From: Symbiodinium natans
Lineage: Eukaryota; Sar; Dinophyceae; Suessiales; Symbiodiniaceae
DNA length: 64,000 nucleotides
NCBI GenBank assembly: GCA_905221605.1
Contig: CAJNDS010001113.1
Span: forward strand, 768,501 to 832,500
Direction: 5' to 3'
The notes below the pieces were generated by a model. It was given only the letters and a program-made list of their open reading frames with translations, searched no databases and was not told the origin of the DNA. Below, piece after piece: positions 53,601-62,033 of the stretch. The position numbers and the translations under genes were made by a program. Position 1 is the first letter of the stretch. Each line of letters opens with the position of its first letter.

Positions 53601-53645
53601 GCCCCGAAGCCCCGTGAGCGCCAGAGTGTCCACACGCTCCGAGGC
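38526..53645 (-). CDS. Acyltransferase-3 family membrane protein, split gene over about 15 kb
   Basis: At least ten short exons, each flanked AG|G, carry acyltransferase-3 (OafA/YrhL-like) landmarks in order: LALTGLRGLAAL (53645-53587), FFYLLSGFVMTLGYAK (52026-51977), FNKSRFWRNRFAR (51660-51596), LFPMYMLTNALYFL (51284-51221), LTALGLNMWFFP (50358-~50240), MAVFYIVFPSMLSW (48244-48140), RIPVFAMGCLAA (46597-46538), YLFILALGITINS (44059-44011), FVPLLFIDLILPPG (41948-~41890) and GDIAMAFYMVHF (38631-38526). The family moves acyl groups onto sugars or lipids across a membrane. The exons 52026-51977, 51660-51596, 51284-51221 and 50358-50240 join in phase. The exon with the TM1 histidine is uncertain; LLGHVV at about 52655-52680 is a candidate. 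Exons are missing between several pairs. Confidence 0.65.
38632..39790. other. Presumed intron sequence left of the retroelement
   Basis: Holds short telomeric tracts (38865-38880, 38990-39030, 39208-39242), a mixed C run (39519-39541) and minus-strand GTAAGC at 39172 and GTAAGCG at 38797 that could mark further exons. Confidence 0.35.
39809..39823 (+). repeat. Left copy of 15-base target duplication
   Basis: AAACCGTAAACCCTA; the identical sequence is at 41384-41398 beyond the A-tract of the retroelement. It is a telomere-like variant. Confidence 0.65.
39811..41376 (+). CDS. LINE-type reverse transcriptase, 5'-truncated
   Basis: Open from 39811 (no upstream ATG; an in-frame GTG is at 39844) to TGA at 41374-41376, about 520 residues. 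The frame enters at KAPGPD..NEL (fingers), then YRPISLLNTIYKI, QYGFREGRGT, FLDWKQAFDSLDH (catalytic Asp), GIRQGCPLSP, EYADDTLLL (catalytic YADD), MHLNKTKTE and IKYLG, followed by a thumb with RLRIFQSTFTPTLIYALDT. All catalytic residues are present. Endonuclease and any gag-like part are missing, and no RNase H is visible. It primes and copies retrotransposon RNA into DNA. Base composition differs from the flanks, with no telomeric repeats. It could still be expressed only as part of a host transcript; probably a dead-on-arrival copy. Confidence 0.92.
   Translation, partial: TVNPKAPGPDQVRNELFMLLDREGEAALLNIYNKCWAEGDIPGPWAEAIVVSIYKGKGLDTDVTNYRPISLLNTIYKIYAAMLQHRLAKSSEHFLRSRQYGFREGRGTQQPIFVLRRAMEWAEMTNKPLQLLFLDWKQAFDSLDHTAMLEALRRFGVSELMLKTIQAIYQSPTFYTRGPDHTAAAGSVHSGIRQGCPLSPYLFIIVLTVMLADVDNDLLLQGTPTNTWSEGYPTFDLEYADDTLLLALTTPQMQAILTSLESVAHEYGMHLNKTKTELLINPDRPSSPLYFTDGAAVPATPQIKYLGTRITWKKPFDAAFLHRAAIAEEAFKKLRLVWNSSLSQAVRLRIFQSTFTPTLIYALDTLTLTQKQLDRVDAFFIRFLRRVVRVKASYYSRIPNTEVMRKAGYPTLPSTHILNAQHKTLKQVFMAPRAEPTHSVVFTAAFKDRILAQGRRRGMQIPYWLEVLTKRFYPQYWDPDHTARTRTLGPHFKYVEIARVIRESDSSGRAPKRAAASRARP
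39811..41386 (+). mobile_element. Truncated non-LTR retrotransposon inserted in telomere-like repeats
   Basis: Body is the reverse transcriptase frame, one C after the stop, then A9 (41378-41386). Direct repeats AAACCGTAAACCCTA at 39809-39823 and 41384-41398 fit a target-site duplication. There is essentially no 3' UTR. It is plus-strand, opposite to the acyltransferase-3 gene around it. Confidence 0.75.
41710..41832. mobile_element. Inverted-repeat element, GTTCATGGGTACTTATAACC family
   Basis: CTTGAGGTTCAGGGTACTTG at the left, ATAAGTACCCATGAACCTCC at the right, TA on both flanks. Core CCCCCTAAGTCCCCTAAGTAG is shared by the family. Confidence 0.85.
41890..41948 (-). CDS. Acyltransferase-3 exon (hydrophobic)
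   Basis: After GTGCCAG|G reads AFVPLLFIDLILPPGTTDFG, a membrane segment; right end uncertain. Confidence 0.45.
42506..42597. mobile_element. Inverted-repeat element, CTATACTCCCC family
   Basis: CCCCTTGGGAGTTG at the left and CTAAGGGGAGTATAG at the right; AT-rich loop. Confidence 0.65.
42626..42745. mobile_element. Inverted-repeat element, GTTCATGGGTACTTATAACC family
   Basis: CTTGGAGGTTCAGGGTACTT at the left, AAGTACCCATGAACCTCCAAG at the right, TA flanks: about 30-base arms. Confidence 0.88.
43268..43376. mobile_element. Inverted-repeat element, GGGATGTTCCCCC family
   Basis: GGGATGTTCCCCCTTATACT at the left, AAGGGGGGAACATCCC at the right; same family as 24279-24373. Confidence 0.85.
43895..44005 (-). 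repeat. CCCTATAA / CCCTACAA variant array
   Basis: Eight-base units CCCTACAA then CCCTATAA then CCTTATAA: a telomere-derived array that changed unit length. Confidence 0.92.
44011..44059 (-). CDS. Acyltransferase-3 exon (hydrophobic)
   Basis: After CTTAG|G reads (G)YLFILALGITINSAP, a transmembrane helix, ending CCTAG before GG. Position fits a late membrane segment. Confidence 0.45.
44100..46160. other. Intron-like mosaic between acyltransferase-3 exons
   Basis: Contains a 600-base telomere-poor stretch (44040-44690) with unassigned frames, an inverted-repeat element at 45115-45205 (related to 2843-2925), a telomeric array at 45540-45605 and a purine-rich G/A tract (45855-45930). A minus frame over 45303-45495 is open for about 65 codons without a recognised domain. 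Confidence 0.35.
45115..45205. mobile_element. Inverted-repeat element, TAGGTCCCTTTTTGAG family
   Basis: TAGGTCCCTTTTTGAGTGCCCACTAG-type left arm, AAAAGGGACCCTAATTTAGAG right arm. 2843-2925 is an inverted-looking relative with the same GGTGCCGCCTT centre. Confidence 0.6.
46163..46268. mobile_element. Inverted-repeat element, GGACCAAATGA family
   Basis: ACCAAATGAACCCTAAAATT at the left, CCTTTTAAGGCTCATTTGGT at the right; second copy of 10757-10868. Confidence 0.85.
46286..46372 (+). repeat. Interstitial telomeric array (TTTAGGG), about 12 units
   Basis: Near-perfect tandem. Confidence 0.95.
46538..46597 (-). CDS. Acyltransferase-3 exon (RIPVFAMGCLAA)
   Basis: Sixty bases after GCCCAG|G, reads (G)RIPVFAMGCLAAVERIHGG and ends GGAG before a GC donor. 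It matches the family's R-[LI]-P-x-F-x-x-G-x-L-[AL]-[AG]. Confidence 0.58.
46604..46735 (+). repeat. Interstitial telomeric array (TTTAGGG), about 17 units
   Basis: The longest near-perfect array in the window. Confidence 0.97.
47343..47507. mobile_element. Inverted-repeat element with internal telomeric array
   Basis: GGTAGCCCAGCAACC..AAGGGCACCCTTTG at the left, AAAGGGTACCACTGGGCTACC at the right. A TTTAGGG block (47388-47452) fills the loop. CTTGG/CCAAG flanks. On the minus strand GTAGCC and CAAG ends would splice. Confidence 0.8.
47837..47957. mobile_element. Inverted-repeat element, GTTCATGGGTACTTATAACC family
   Basis: CTTGGAGGTTCATGGGTACTTATAACC-type left arm and its almost exact complement at the right. 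Most regular copy of this family. Confidence 0.9.
48140..48244 (-). CDS. Acyltransferase-3 exon (FYIVFPSMLSW)
   Basis: One hundred and five bases after CAAAG|G. Reads VQTMAVFYIVFPSMLSWLQN then VQRRRLMVHLLFWLQ, ending ACAG before a GC donor, phase 0. It corresponds to the family's SVE-x-x-FYLLFP region plus the next helix. Confidence 0.6.
49283..49366. mobile_element. Inverted-repeat element with GCTAC duplication
   Basis: CTGAAGGCTCCAATGTAGTTCC at the left, GGTACTACATAGGAGCCTTTGGG at the right. GCTAC at 49278-49282 and 49367-49371. On the minus strand the ends provide GTAGCC and a CAGGTAG. Confidence 0.8.
49690..49793. mobile_element. Inverted-repeat element, TTAGTTGCTGA family
   Basis: CTTAGTTGCTGAATTCATAAGCC at the left, TGTGCTCACTCAGCTACTAGG at the right; second copy of 29150-29252. 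Confidence 0.75.
50240..50358 (-). CDS. Acyltransferase-3 exon (LTALGLNMWFFP)
   Basis: After GCTGCAG|G, phase 0 from the previous exon. Reads SLAFLSSPYWDYNLVLTALG then LNMWFFPIDAPG. The family has a hydrophobic stretch ending L-x-QAWFP here. Right end not settled. Confidence 0.55.
50954..51050. mobile_element. 97-base hairpin element
   Basis: CTGGTTCTTTGTAGGGAATG..AGGGCCCTA and its complement form 37-base arms with one or two mismatches. Lies in the intron between acyltransferase-3 exons 51284-51221 and 50358-50240. Confidence 0.85.
51221..51284 (-). CDS. Acyltransferase-3 exon (LFPMYMLTN)
   Basis: Sixty-four bases after ACGCAG|G. Reads (R)LFPMYMLTNALYFLMMRCFL then K before a GC donor. It completes the split Arg of the previous exon: R-[IL]-[FY]-P-x-Y-x-LT is a family landmark. 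Confidence 0.65.
51596..51660 (-). CDS. Acyltransferase-3 exon (SRFWRNRFAR)
   Basis: Sixty-five bases after CCGAG|G. Reads GGDSSRIADFNKSRFWRNRF then A and a split Arg; GC donor. F-x-x-R-R-x-x-R before the PLYLLT helix is typical. Confidence 0.62.
51977..52026 (-). CDS. Acyltransferase-3 exon (FFYLLSGFVMTLGY)
   Basis: Fifty bases after GCTGAG|G. Reads (G)FFYLLSGFVMTLGYAK; FF-x-LSGF-[VL] is the best-known family motif. Donor is GA. Confidence 0.68.
53150..53236 (-). repeat. Interstitial telomeric array (CCCTAAA), about 12 units
   Basis: Near-perfect tandem, followed by a Lys/Pro-rich C-rich stretch (53262-53456) whose long frame is probably compositional. Confidence 0.95.
53489..53557 (-). 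repeat. Interstitial telomeric array (CCCTAAA), about 10 units
   Basis: Near-perfect tandem just downstream (in gene sense) of the first recognised acyltransferase-3 exon. Confidence 0.95.
53587..53645 (-). CDS. Acyltransferase-3 exon (LALTGLRGLAAL)
   Basis: Fifty-nine bases after GAAAG|G. Reads ASERVDTLALTGLRGLAAL with a split Gln before GC. [LD]-x-LRG-[LI]-AA is the N-terminal signature of the family, in its first membrane helix. Confidence 0.66.
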
Positions 53646-56600
53646 CTTTCTTAGGGCTTAGGGCTTAGGGCTTCGGGCTTAGGGTTAAGGGTGAAGGGTT
53701 TAGGGCTTAGGGCTGAGGATTAAGGGTTAACGGTTAAGGGTTTAGGGTTTAGGGCCAGGCGGGGCCACACAGAACCCACGCTTTTTGCCTTATGAAGGCC
53801 GGTGGCCTCTTTATGTGCTGCCCTTATACCTCCACCAGCCCATATAACTTATACCTTTCTGCGATTGTCATGCCCCCAAAATTCCCCTGGACTCCTCGAT
53901 GAAATCGCAGCTTTCCTGATCAATGACAAGCCATGAGAAACGAGCAGAATAATGTCGTGCGAGACTGGGGGGCTGTATGGTGCAAGCTTGGACACAGTGA
54001 GGAGTATCTGCATCGCTTTGATCGATGTTGTTTTTTCGGGTTTCTTCGTTTCTCGCAACCCTTAGCCTCCTTGGTTTCTTGTAGTAGCTGCATTTGAGCG
54101 TTTGTGTTTGACGGGCTTCCGGGCTTTTGCGAAGGGCTTCAGAGCGTTGATATGGGGGTTAACTAGGGCTCAAATCGGGTTTCCAGCTTTTGGGGTGTAG
54201 GATTTCTCGGTATACCTTGCAACCACACCCAAAAACAATGTGGGAATAGAGATGATGAAACAACTATTCCAGATGAGCTGTGGCCAAAACCCTTTTGAAC
54301 TGCAGGGTTGTCCCACGACCTCTCACTCGACCTTTCATAGGCCAGTATGTTGAAGGCCTCGGGTTTAGGTTTAGGGTTTAGGGTTTCGGGTTAGGGCTTA
54401 GACCCCCCTCTCACAAAAATCCCACAACTGCCTTCAGCCAAACCTAAGGGTCCATCTGCTATAGCGTATATGCAATTCTTATAATAAGGGCCCCGAAATG
54501 ACCCAAATTTAGAGACCTTAGGGACTTTTGGTGGTCAGCTCTGTACCGCCTTTGAGTTGGGCGCCAGCGTGCAGTAGCGAGTCTGTGGGAGCCTCGATGC
54601 AAGCAGATGCTGATTAGGGCTTAGGTTCTAGGTTTTAGGGTTTGGGTTTTCGGGTTTCGGCGTTTTTACTGTTGCAGAAGCAGGGCGGGATCCGGATCGC
54701 AGAGAAGTATTTAGGGCTCACTTTGTGCGAAACCACTCGGCTGCAATGACAGGCTTGATCCAGGCTCAACCCCTCGGCCGAAAACCCTAACCCCACCTTG
54801 CAAGCCCTCGGTAGTCTCACCTACACGCCGTATGCAATGAGCAGGAGTAACCGCTAGTAGAACGCCGGGCGAAAAAATATCAATTGAACGGTTTAGGGTT
54901 TAGGAAAGGGCTGAGGGTCTTGAAGCTATGTTACCTTTTCGGTTGGTTCATTTACAACCGGACTACGCCCCTAAGACCTACACCCGAAACTGTAAACCCG
55001 GCAACCCTTGCGCAGCACTTATTTTTCCCCTTTCCATTCCGAAAGGCCCTCCCCAAAGGCTGGATTCAGCCCAAAAAAAGGTTGAGGCTGTAGAGTTTTG
55101 AACATGCAGGGTGCAGGGTTTGGGGGTCTGAATGTAGGGTTCAGGGTTAGAACTTGAGGGTTCAGGGTGGGGGGTTTGAAAGCAGTCAGCCTTCACGTCC
55201 GCCCCAGACCTCTGGTTAGGACTACTGGGTCCCAGAATCCCTGAACCCTAAACCCTAAACCCCTTGGCTTAAAGGGACTGGCCCTGTACCGACTCCACCA
55301 TCTTTGACCACTGCGCCGAAGGGGCAGCAAAAGATGAGGTTGGCTGCCGCCGTGACGAGCAGCACGGCGACCTAGTCGTGCAGTTTAGGGTGTTTAGGGT
55401 TTCGGTTTAGGGTTAGGGCTTCACCAGGGCGGCGATTATAACCCTATTATAGGGCTGATTATGGGGATTATTAGGGCCTAACAGCCCATCCTAGTAGTGA
55501 CCTGAGTTATGATGGTAAGAATACTGACCTTTACGAATTTCATAATAGTACTTATAACCCCAGCATAGTAATGATACTTGTAAGACAAAACTCGTAACAC
55601 ATAAGATTTAGAACAATAACCTTAATGTTGGAATCTTGATACATCTAGTCAAAATCGGAAAACTATAGCAGCCTTCGCCTTAGTCATTTGTGGTTTTAAA
55701 GTGCTTTGGGAGGCCAGAGGCTTAGGGTTATCGACGGGGTTTTAACCTTTAACCCTAACCCTAAAGAGGGTAGCAGATGGGTACCGAAAAACCTAAAGCC
55801 TAAACCCCAAACCAGGAATGCAAACGCTTGGGCCTGGAGTCTGCAGCTTTGTCTAAAGAGGATTTCCTGCAGGGTAGCTAGCGGGCGAACCCTTCTCTAC
55901 CTCTTAGTCTCCGGATATGCTGGCCCGGCAGTTTCCAGTCAGGCACGGGGTAGCGGTCCTCTAGCCCGACACAAATGTCAACCGTCTGATAGCGAATGAA
56001 GCTGCAAGCTACGCGAAGCGGCACGACATTTGAACGACGGCCTTTGCGAGCGATAGGCACAAAACGGGGAGCACACGCTTTTAACGTCAGCTGGATCTTG
56101 AAATTCCACACTGCGCCCCTGCCCCCGCTGCCGAAGGTGAGGCCGTCGCTGAGGCCACGCCAACAGGAACCGAGGGCGCTTCTTTTGGGGCGCCTACCTT
56201 CTATTGTCTAGCCCAAGGGCCCAAAACTCAGAAACCCTTCAGGAAGGTAAGTGACCATATCAGGGACCATGGAACTACCCTTAGAGGATTCCCTTCCCAG
56301 GTCGCACCCTGCTAGTCGGAGCAGAGGAGGTTAGAGTTTAGGGATTTAGGGTGTTAGGGTTTCAGGATGTTTTAGGGTTTTAGGGTTCTTAGGGATTTTA
56401 GAGCTTTAGGGTTTTAGGGATTCACTTTACTTTTTAGTGCTTTAGGGTGGTAGGGCTTAAAGGTTTGGGGGGATTCTGAACATGCGCACCACGACCGGGT
56501 TGTAAACAGGGGTTGACCAAGGATTTGTTGCATGAGCCGAAATAAAGTCTACAAACCTGCACTCGAGAGATTGAATGTAAGGTATCACACACACACATAT

Positions 56601-58900
56601 ACACATGCACAAGATTTGTATACATATATACATATAGAGAGAGATACACCTCACACACAGGAATAATTATCTAAACTGTCTATATAGTGTACAAAGCATG
56701 TATATACATATAGTTAAATACTTCTGTTTTTGTGTGGATCCTGACCTTGCACTCCGAATGCTTGAACCGAACGCCTATGACCACAAACCCTAAATCCTGC
56801 AAATCCCGACGACACCTTGAAACACGAAAAACACAGCCCGAATGAGCACGAAATCCCAAACCTAAACCTCAAAACCCGAAACCCAAAACGCAACCGCAAA
56901 CCCTGAACCCAGACGCCCAACCCTAAACCCCTAAACCCCAAACCCTAAACCCAAAATAGCCAACAGGTGCAGCCAGGGCTCGATGCAAACACTAGCCCCC
57001 ACGTCTGCTGGCAGCCTGCTTTCGGTTTAGGGCATCATAGCGTCTTTAATTATAAGGTTCTGGGGCTTGGGGTTTTGGGTTTTAGGGTTTGGGGTTTAGG
57101 GTTAGGTTTAGGGTTTTAGGTTTTGGGGTGGTCAGAAAAACCACGCCTGCTTGTAAGGGGGACGAGGAGCCCTACCAAAAACCCTCAAGTCTCTGAAATT
57201 CGGGACAGATTCAACAAGTTCCCAAGCAACTCCTCGAAACCGCTCGAACTTTCCCGGACTTGAACCCTTAAGAAAAAAAACCAAACCCCTAAAACCCTAA
57301 ACCCTAAACCCTAAACCCTAAACCCTAAAACCCTAAACCCTTAGAAAAACAACCCTAAACCCTTCCCCCCACGCCTCCCAGGACAGCGGAGGTGGTGCGG
57401 GGTACGCGTCGAGCGCGGGGTCTGCGCGGAAGAAGAGCTGATGTACCAGCCTCTGGCCCGCTTGCTGTGGGTTTTAGGGTTTAGGTTTAGAGGTTTAGGG
57501 TTTAGGGTTTAGGGGGTTTTTTCGGGTTCGGGTTTAGGGGATGGGGGTGGGGGGGACGCGCTTATTGGCACCATTCGGCTCCTCTAGGGCTTAGGGTATT
57601 AGCTGAGGCTTATCGAAGGGTTCAAAGGTTTAGGGTTTGGGTTTAGGGGTTTAGGGTTTAGGGTACAATCCAGGAAGCTGATCCTTTTTGAGGGAGGGAA
57701 GGGTCCGCGGCATGGAGAGGAACCTGAGAAAGCCACGAGCCCTAACTCCACAACCCCAAACTTAGCCTTTCGAGTAGACCCTGGAAAATAGTATATGTTT
57801 TAGGTATAAGTAGCTATAAAAGGAACCCAGAACAAAAAAGTAGTTTAAAGTATAGTACTCCCAAGACCCAGTAAACCCCCTAAATGCATTATTTCTCGAA
57901 TGAAATGCCTTTTAAAGGAATAGTTAAGGTTGTGGCTAATTTATGTCTAAATGCCTCAACCCCCTAACACCCCATCTCCACCTGGTTTGCCCTCGGCGTC
58001 GGCAAGTGACTCCATGGCAACGGCAAGCGTTGGCAATGCAACAAAGTCGCCCAAGCCCCATCCAAAACCAGATAGGCTGAGCCTAAACATTGGGGTGTTC
58101 CCCCTTATGCTAGCAGTCCTTAAGAAAGGATTATGATAGGGGGTATAAAATACAAAGAGCGGCGCTGGGTTGTCGTCCGGGTGCGAATGCTTTAGGGTCC
58201 CTAACCCTAAACCCAACAAACCCTACTAAAACCCTAACAAACCCAATAAACCCTATAAACCCTATAAACCCTATAAACCCTATAAACCCCCTATAAACCA
58301 CCCTACGTAAACCCTATAAACCCTAAAACCCTAAACCTAAGGGTTTTTTGTCCGAGGTGAGCCCTACAGAAGCTTGTCGCACCAATGGCCCCAGGTCTTT
58401 CAAGTGCTGAACGACTGCGGCGGGAAGCCAAAGCAAGCATCTGGCCAATCTGACCACTGAATCCCCAAACCCCAAACCCACACCCTGAACCCTGAAACTT
58501 CAACCCTTCAACCTAAACCCTAAACCCTACTAAAACCTAAAACCCAAACCCTAAACCCTAAAATAACTCAGCCTCGGGTCACTTCTTGGTCGAAATCCGA
58601 GGAGTGGCCAGAGTCTAAGGGTAGTTCTATGGGCCTTCAGATGGTCCCTTACCTCCTTAGGGTTAAGGTTTTAGGGTTTAGGGTTAGGTTTAGAGTTTAA
58701 ACGTTCTGAAGTAGGGCTCTTGGGGGTGTATATAGGGTATTTAAGCGATACATAAGGGGTCCCTTTCAAGGGCCCATGTCAATACCCTAAGACAACGGTG
58801 TGCGCAAACTCTGGGCTTAAGTGGCCAAGAGTTCGGAAAGGTGGCGTTCCGGACTGTCCGAGCCACGACTTCTGGGCAGATAGGGGGGATTAAACAACTT
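53646..58900. other. Upstream mosaic with unassigned frames
   Basis: Could hold 5' exons of the acyltransferase-3 gene. Minus-strand frames lie at 53880-54060, 54163-54363 (67 codons, no ATG), 55270-55360 (hydrophobic, VAVLLVTAAANLIFCC), 55878-56111 and 57135-57270. A telomere-free stretch runs 55800-56330. Also TA-type microsatellite (56590-56670), telomeric arrays (57295-57350, 57490-57520) and CCCTATAAA units (58216-58330). No family recognised. Confidence 0.35.
58216..58330 (-). repeat. CCCTATAAA variant array
   Basis: Units CCCTATAAA (nine bases) and CCCAACAAA-type, distinct from the eight-base array at 43895. Confidence 0.88.
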
Positions 58901-60360
58901 GAGCACCGTTTTTTTCGCGTGCACAGAACAACTAAACCCCCAACACCCTCAAACCTGTAGAGGGCCTATGGTAAAGCACCGGTCAACTGTCAGTGAGGCT
59001 GTCGAGACATGAGGATCCCTTGTCTTAGCAAAGATAAGAGACCTGGGGAATAGGGTCCTTGGGGTCTAGGGTTAAGGGCACTGAATTCACGAATCCCCAA
59101 GTCAAGTTTCGGTCATAGAAGGCTTGATTCCAAATTCTCTACTGAGAACCATTCAGGCGTTGGGGAATATGGGGGACTTTTGCGTTGCAGTTAAGGGCCT
59201 AGGGCTTAGGGTTTCAGGGCCCCATTTGTCTAAACATCTTTGGGGCCTCTGGCCAAGAAGGTGCCCTCGAACGATGCCAGTCGTCAAACGACGACTAAAG
59301 CGTGGGCTGCTTAGGGGTTTCGGGCAGAGGGGCCGGTTGACAGGACCAGGACTTGGGGTTTAGGGTTTAGGGTTTAGGGTTTAGGGTTTAGGTTTTAGGG
59401 TTTCGTTAGGTTTAGGGTTAGGGTCTAGGGTTAGGGATAGGGTTTAGGGGACTCTCCATGCGGTCTAACAATCACGGAGCCTGTCATGGAGCAAGCCAAA
59501 ACCCGCTGCAAGCATCCCAAGACAAGCAGCCTATAGGGAGCCCGGCCCCTTGATTGAGAACTAGGACCTCAACTATGTAGGGATCCTTTCATTTATGATT
59601 TTAAAGGCATCATCCCTTTAGTTGGGGAGCGCGCGATTTTTTGGGGTAGCGAAACCCTAAACCCGAAACCCCACAACCCTAAACCCAAAACCCAAACCCG
59701 AAACCCCAAGCCTTGCAAGCCATGACAACCAAGCTCAGGTCCCGCACTGCAGGGGGCTTTGGAGTCCGCTCTTTGGATGCTTGCGGCCAAAACACAAAAC
59801 GGCTTTTAGGGTTTAGGGTTTAGGGGTTAGGTTTAGGGTTTAGGGTGTAGGGTTTACCTGCATGTCGCTGGAAAGCCAGGTCATGCCATGGCAGGGCTGG
59901 AGGATCTTCTAGCCCAAGTCCGTGCCTTCATGCTCAGCGTTGCTGAATGATTGCGACCGCCATGATTTCATATCGCTGTGGTTGCAGGTTGTCGGTGAAA
60001 GGCGCACAGCAAGACAAAACAAGCACCAGCACCACGAAGCACTATTTAAATTCACACTTATGGAAAAAGCTCAGGTTGTTGCACCGAAGTATGACCGCAT
60101 AGCTGTCACAATGGCTGAAACCCTACACTCTGAGCCCCTTCAACTCGAGACCCTGCATCCTAGCCCACGACCTGTCGAACGCTCTAAGCCCTAAGCCCTT
60201 AAAATCTGGTAACCCCGACCCTAAGCAGTAGCCCTAACCCTAAACCCTAAACCCTAACCCTAAACCCTAAACCCTAAACACCCTAACCCTACACCGCTGA
60301 GGGGGTCCCGCAATTGCAGCTGAGAGATGAGGGCGTCGACCTCACGTGGTTAGGGTTCCT

Positions 60361-60530
60361 CCTCTAAGGGTTCTTGGAGTTCTGAGGGTTCTGAGGGTTC
60401 TTAAGGTTCTGAGGGTTCTTAGGGTTCTGAGGGTTCTTAGGGTGCTTAGGGTTTCTTAGGGTTCTGAGTGTCCTTAGGGTTCTTGGGGTTTAGGGTTACT
60501 GTAGGGTTCTGTTAGGGTTTCTTTTGGGTT
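60361..60530 (+). repeat. AGGGTTCTTAGGGTTCTG degenerate array
   Basis: Alternating AGGGTTCTTAGGGTTCTG units, telomere-derived. Confidence 0.85.
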
Positions 60531-61868
60531 TCGTTCCGGGGGGGGGCGGGGGGGGCGTAGGATCAGCGTGCCCTGAGTTTGATTATCCACACTCAATCAG
60601 AGGCCCACCGGAGCCCCTAGAAACCCTAAAAAAACCTAAAACCCTAAACCCTTAACCCTGAAAGCAAAATCCTGAACCCTCAAAACCTAAAACCCTAAAA
60701 CCCTACCCTCAAAAACCCTAAAAAACCCTACCCTAACAATCCAAACTAAACCCTAAACCCTAAACCTAAACCCTAGCTTGGATTGCAGCTCCATCCATCA
60801 GAGTACCACATGCTAAGGTAAACCCTCCTTTAGGCTGTAGACCGAAAAACCACCGAAATTCCCTAAACCCTAAACCCTAAACCCTAAACCCTAAACCCTA
60901 AACTAACTGCTGACCCCGGCCCGGTTGACGATGTGCGGGGCCCTGCGGCAGAGGCTTTTGACATTCATCCTTGTACGCCCCACGAACGGTTTAGGGTCTA
61001 GGGTCTAGGGTCTAGGTCTAGGTTAGGGTCTAGGGTCTAGGGTCTAGGGTTTTTAGGGTTTAGGGTTTAGGGTTTAGGGTTTAGGGTTTAGGGTTTAGGT
61101 TTTTTAGTGGTTTATGAGCCAAGGTTTTCGCTGCTAAGGTTTACGGATCAACACCAGAAACTGGCGAGTCTGAAGTAAACGCACCCACCAGATGGGACCC
61201 GGTATGGTTTAGGGCTTAGGGCACACATAAAACAAGATGAAGCAGAAACTGCTATGTAATACCACACCCGAAACTACCCAAAATCAGAACCCCCCCACGA
61301 GTCCTAGCTGCCCCAACTCATGACATCGGCTCTTTTGGGTCGTCTATCTTAGGGGGTTTTTCCGAAAATAGAGGGGTTAGGGTTTAGGGTTAGGGTTTAG
61401 GGTTTAGGGTTTAGGGTTTAGGGTTTAGGGTTAGGGTTTAGGGTTTAGGGTAGGTTTTCCCAAAAAAAATAGGGGTACCCTTTTTTGGGGTTAAAGGTTT
61501 GGGGTATACAAAGGGGTACCCGTGTAATTTTGGGGAAAAATAAAAAGAAGAAACAAAAGAATAGAAAGGGGGGAACCAAGAAAAATGAAATATAATGTGG
61601 ATGTCCCCCCCAAAAAAAATCCACTAGAGAAGTACCATGGTCCCTTGGTATGGGCCCTTAAAAGGGGGGTCCCCTTACATTTCTTACATACACCCTTATA
61701 TTGCCTGCACAAATGCCGGGCCCATAGGGGGTGATTTCAATAGATTCAAAGACTTTGTCCATGGTGTTGTCTCAAAAAAAATTGCGGAGGACAGAATCTG
61801 CCTGGACATTGCGCGCAGGGAGCTAAGGGACATTGCCAAAGACCCGTGTAACCCTTAGAAGAACGCAA

Positions 61869-61934
61869 GCCCCCCACCCCCCCCCCCCCCCCCCCCCCCC
61901 CCCACCCCAAAAAAAAAAAAAAAAAAAAAAAAAA
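61869..61934. repeat. C run followed by A run
   Basis: About 40 C with two A, then about 28 A. Similar C-A or T-G junctions lie at 2440-2474, 16595-16650, 17346-17377, 34508-34526 and 37050-37075. Confidence 0.97.
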
Positions 61935-61940
61935 CTAGGC

Positions 61941-62033
61941 ATACCTGAAGGCTCCAATGTAGTTCCTTTTTGGGTTTTTCTTATAGGGGATTCTAGAACC
62001 CCCCAAAAAGGTACACATAGGACCTTTGGGTAT
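61941..62033. mobile_element. Inverted-repeat element, GGCTCCAATGTAG family
   Basis: ACCTGAAGGCTCCAATGTAG at the left, GGTACACATAGGACCTTTGGGT at the right; third copy. Confidence 0.7.
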
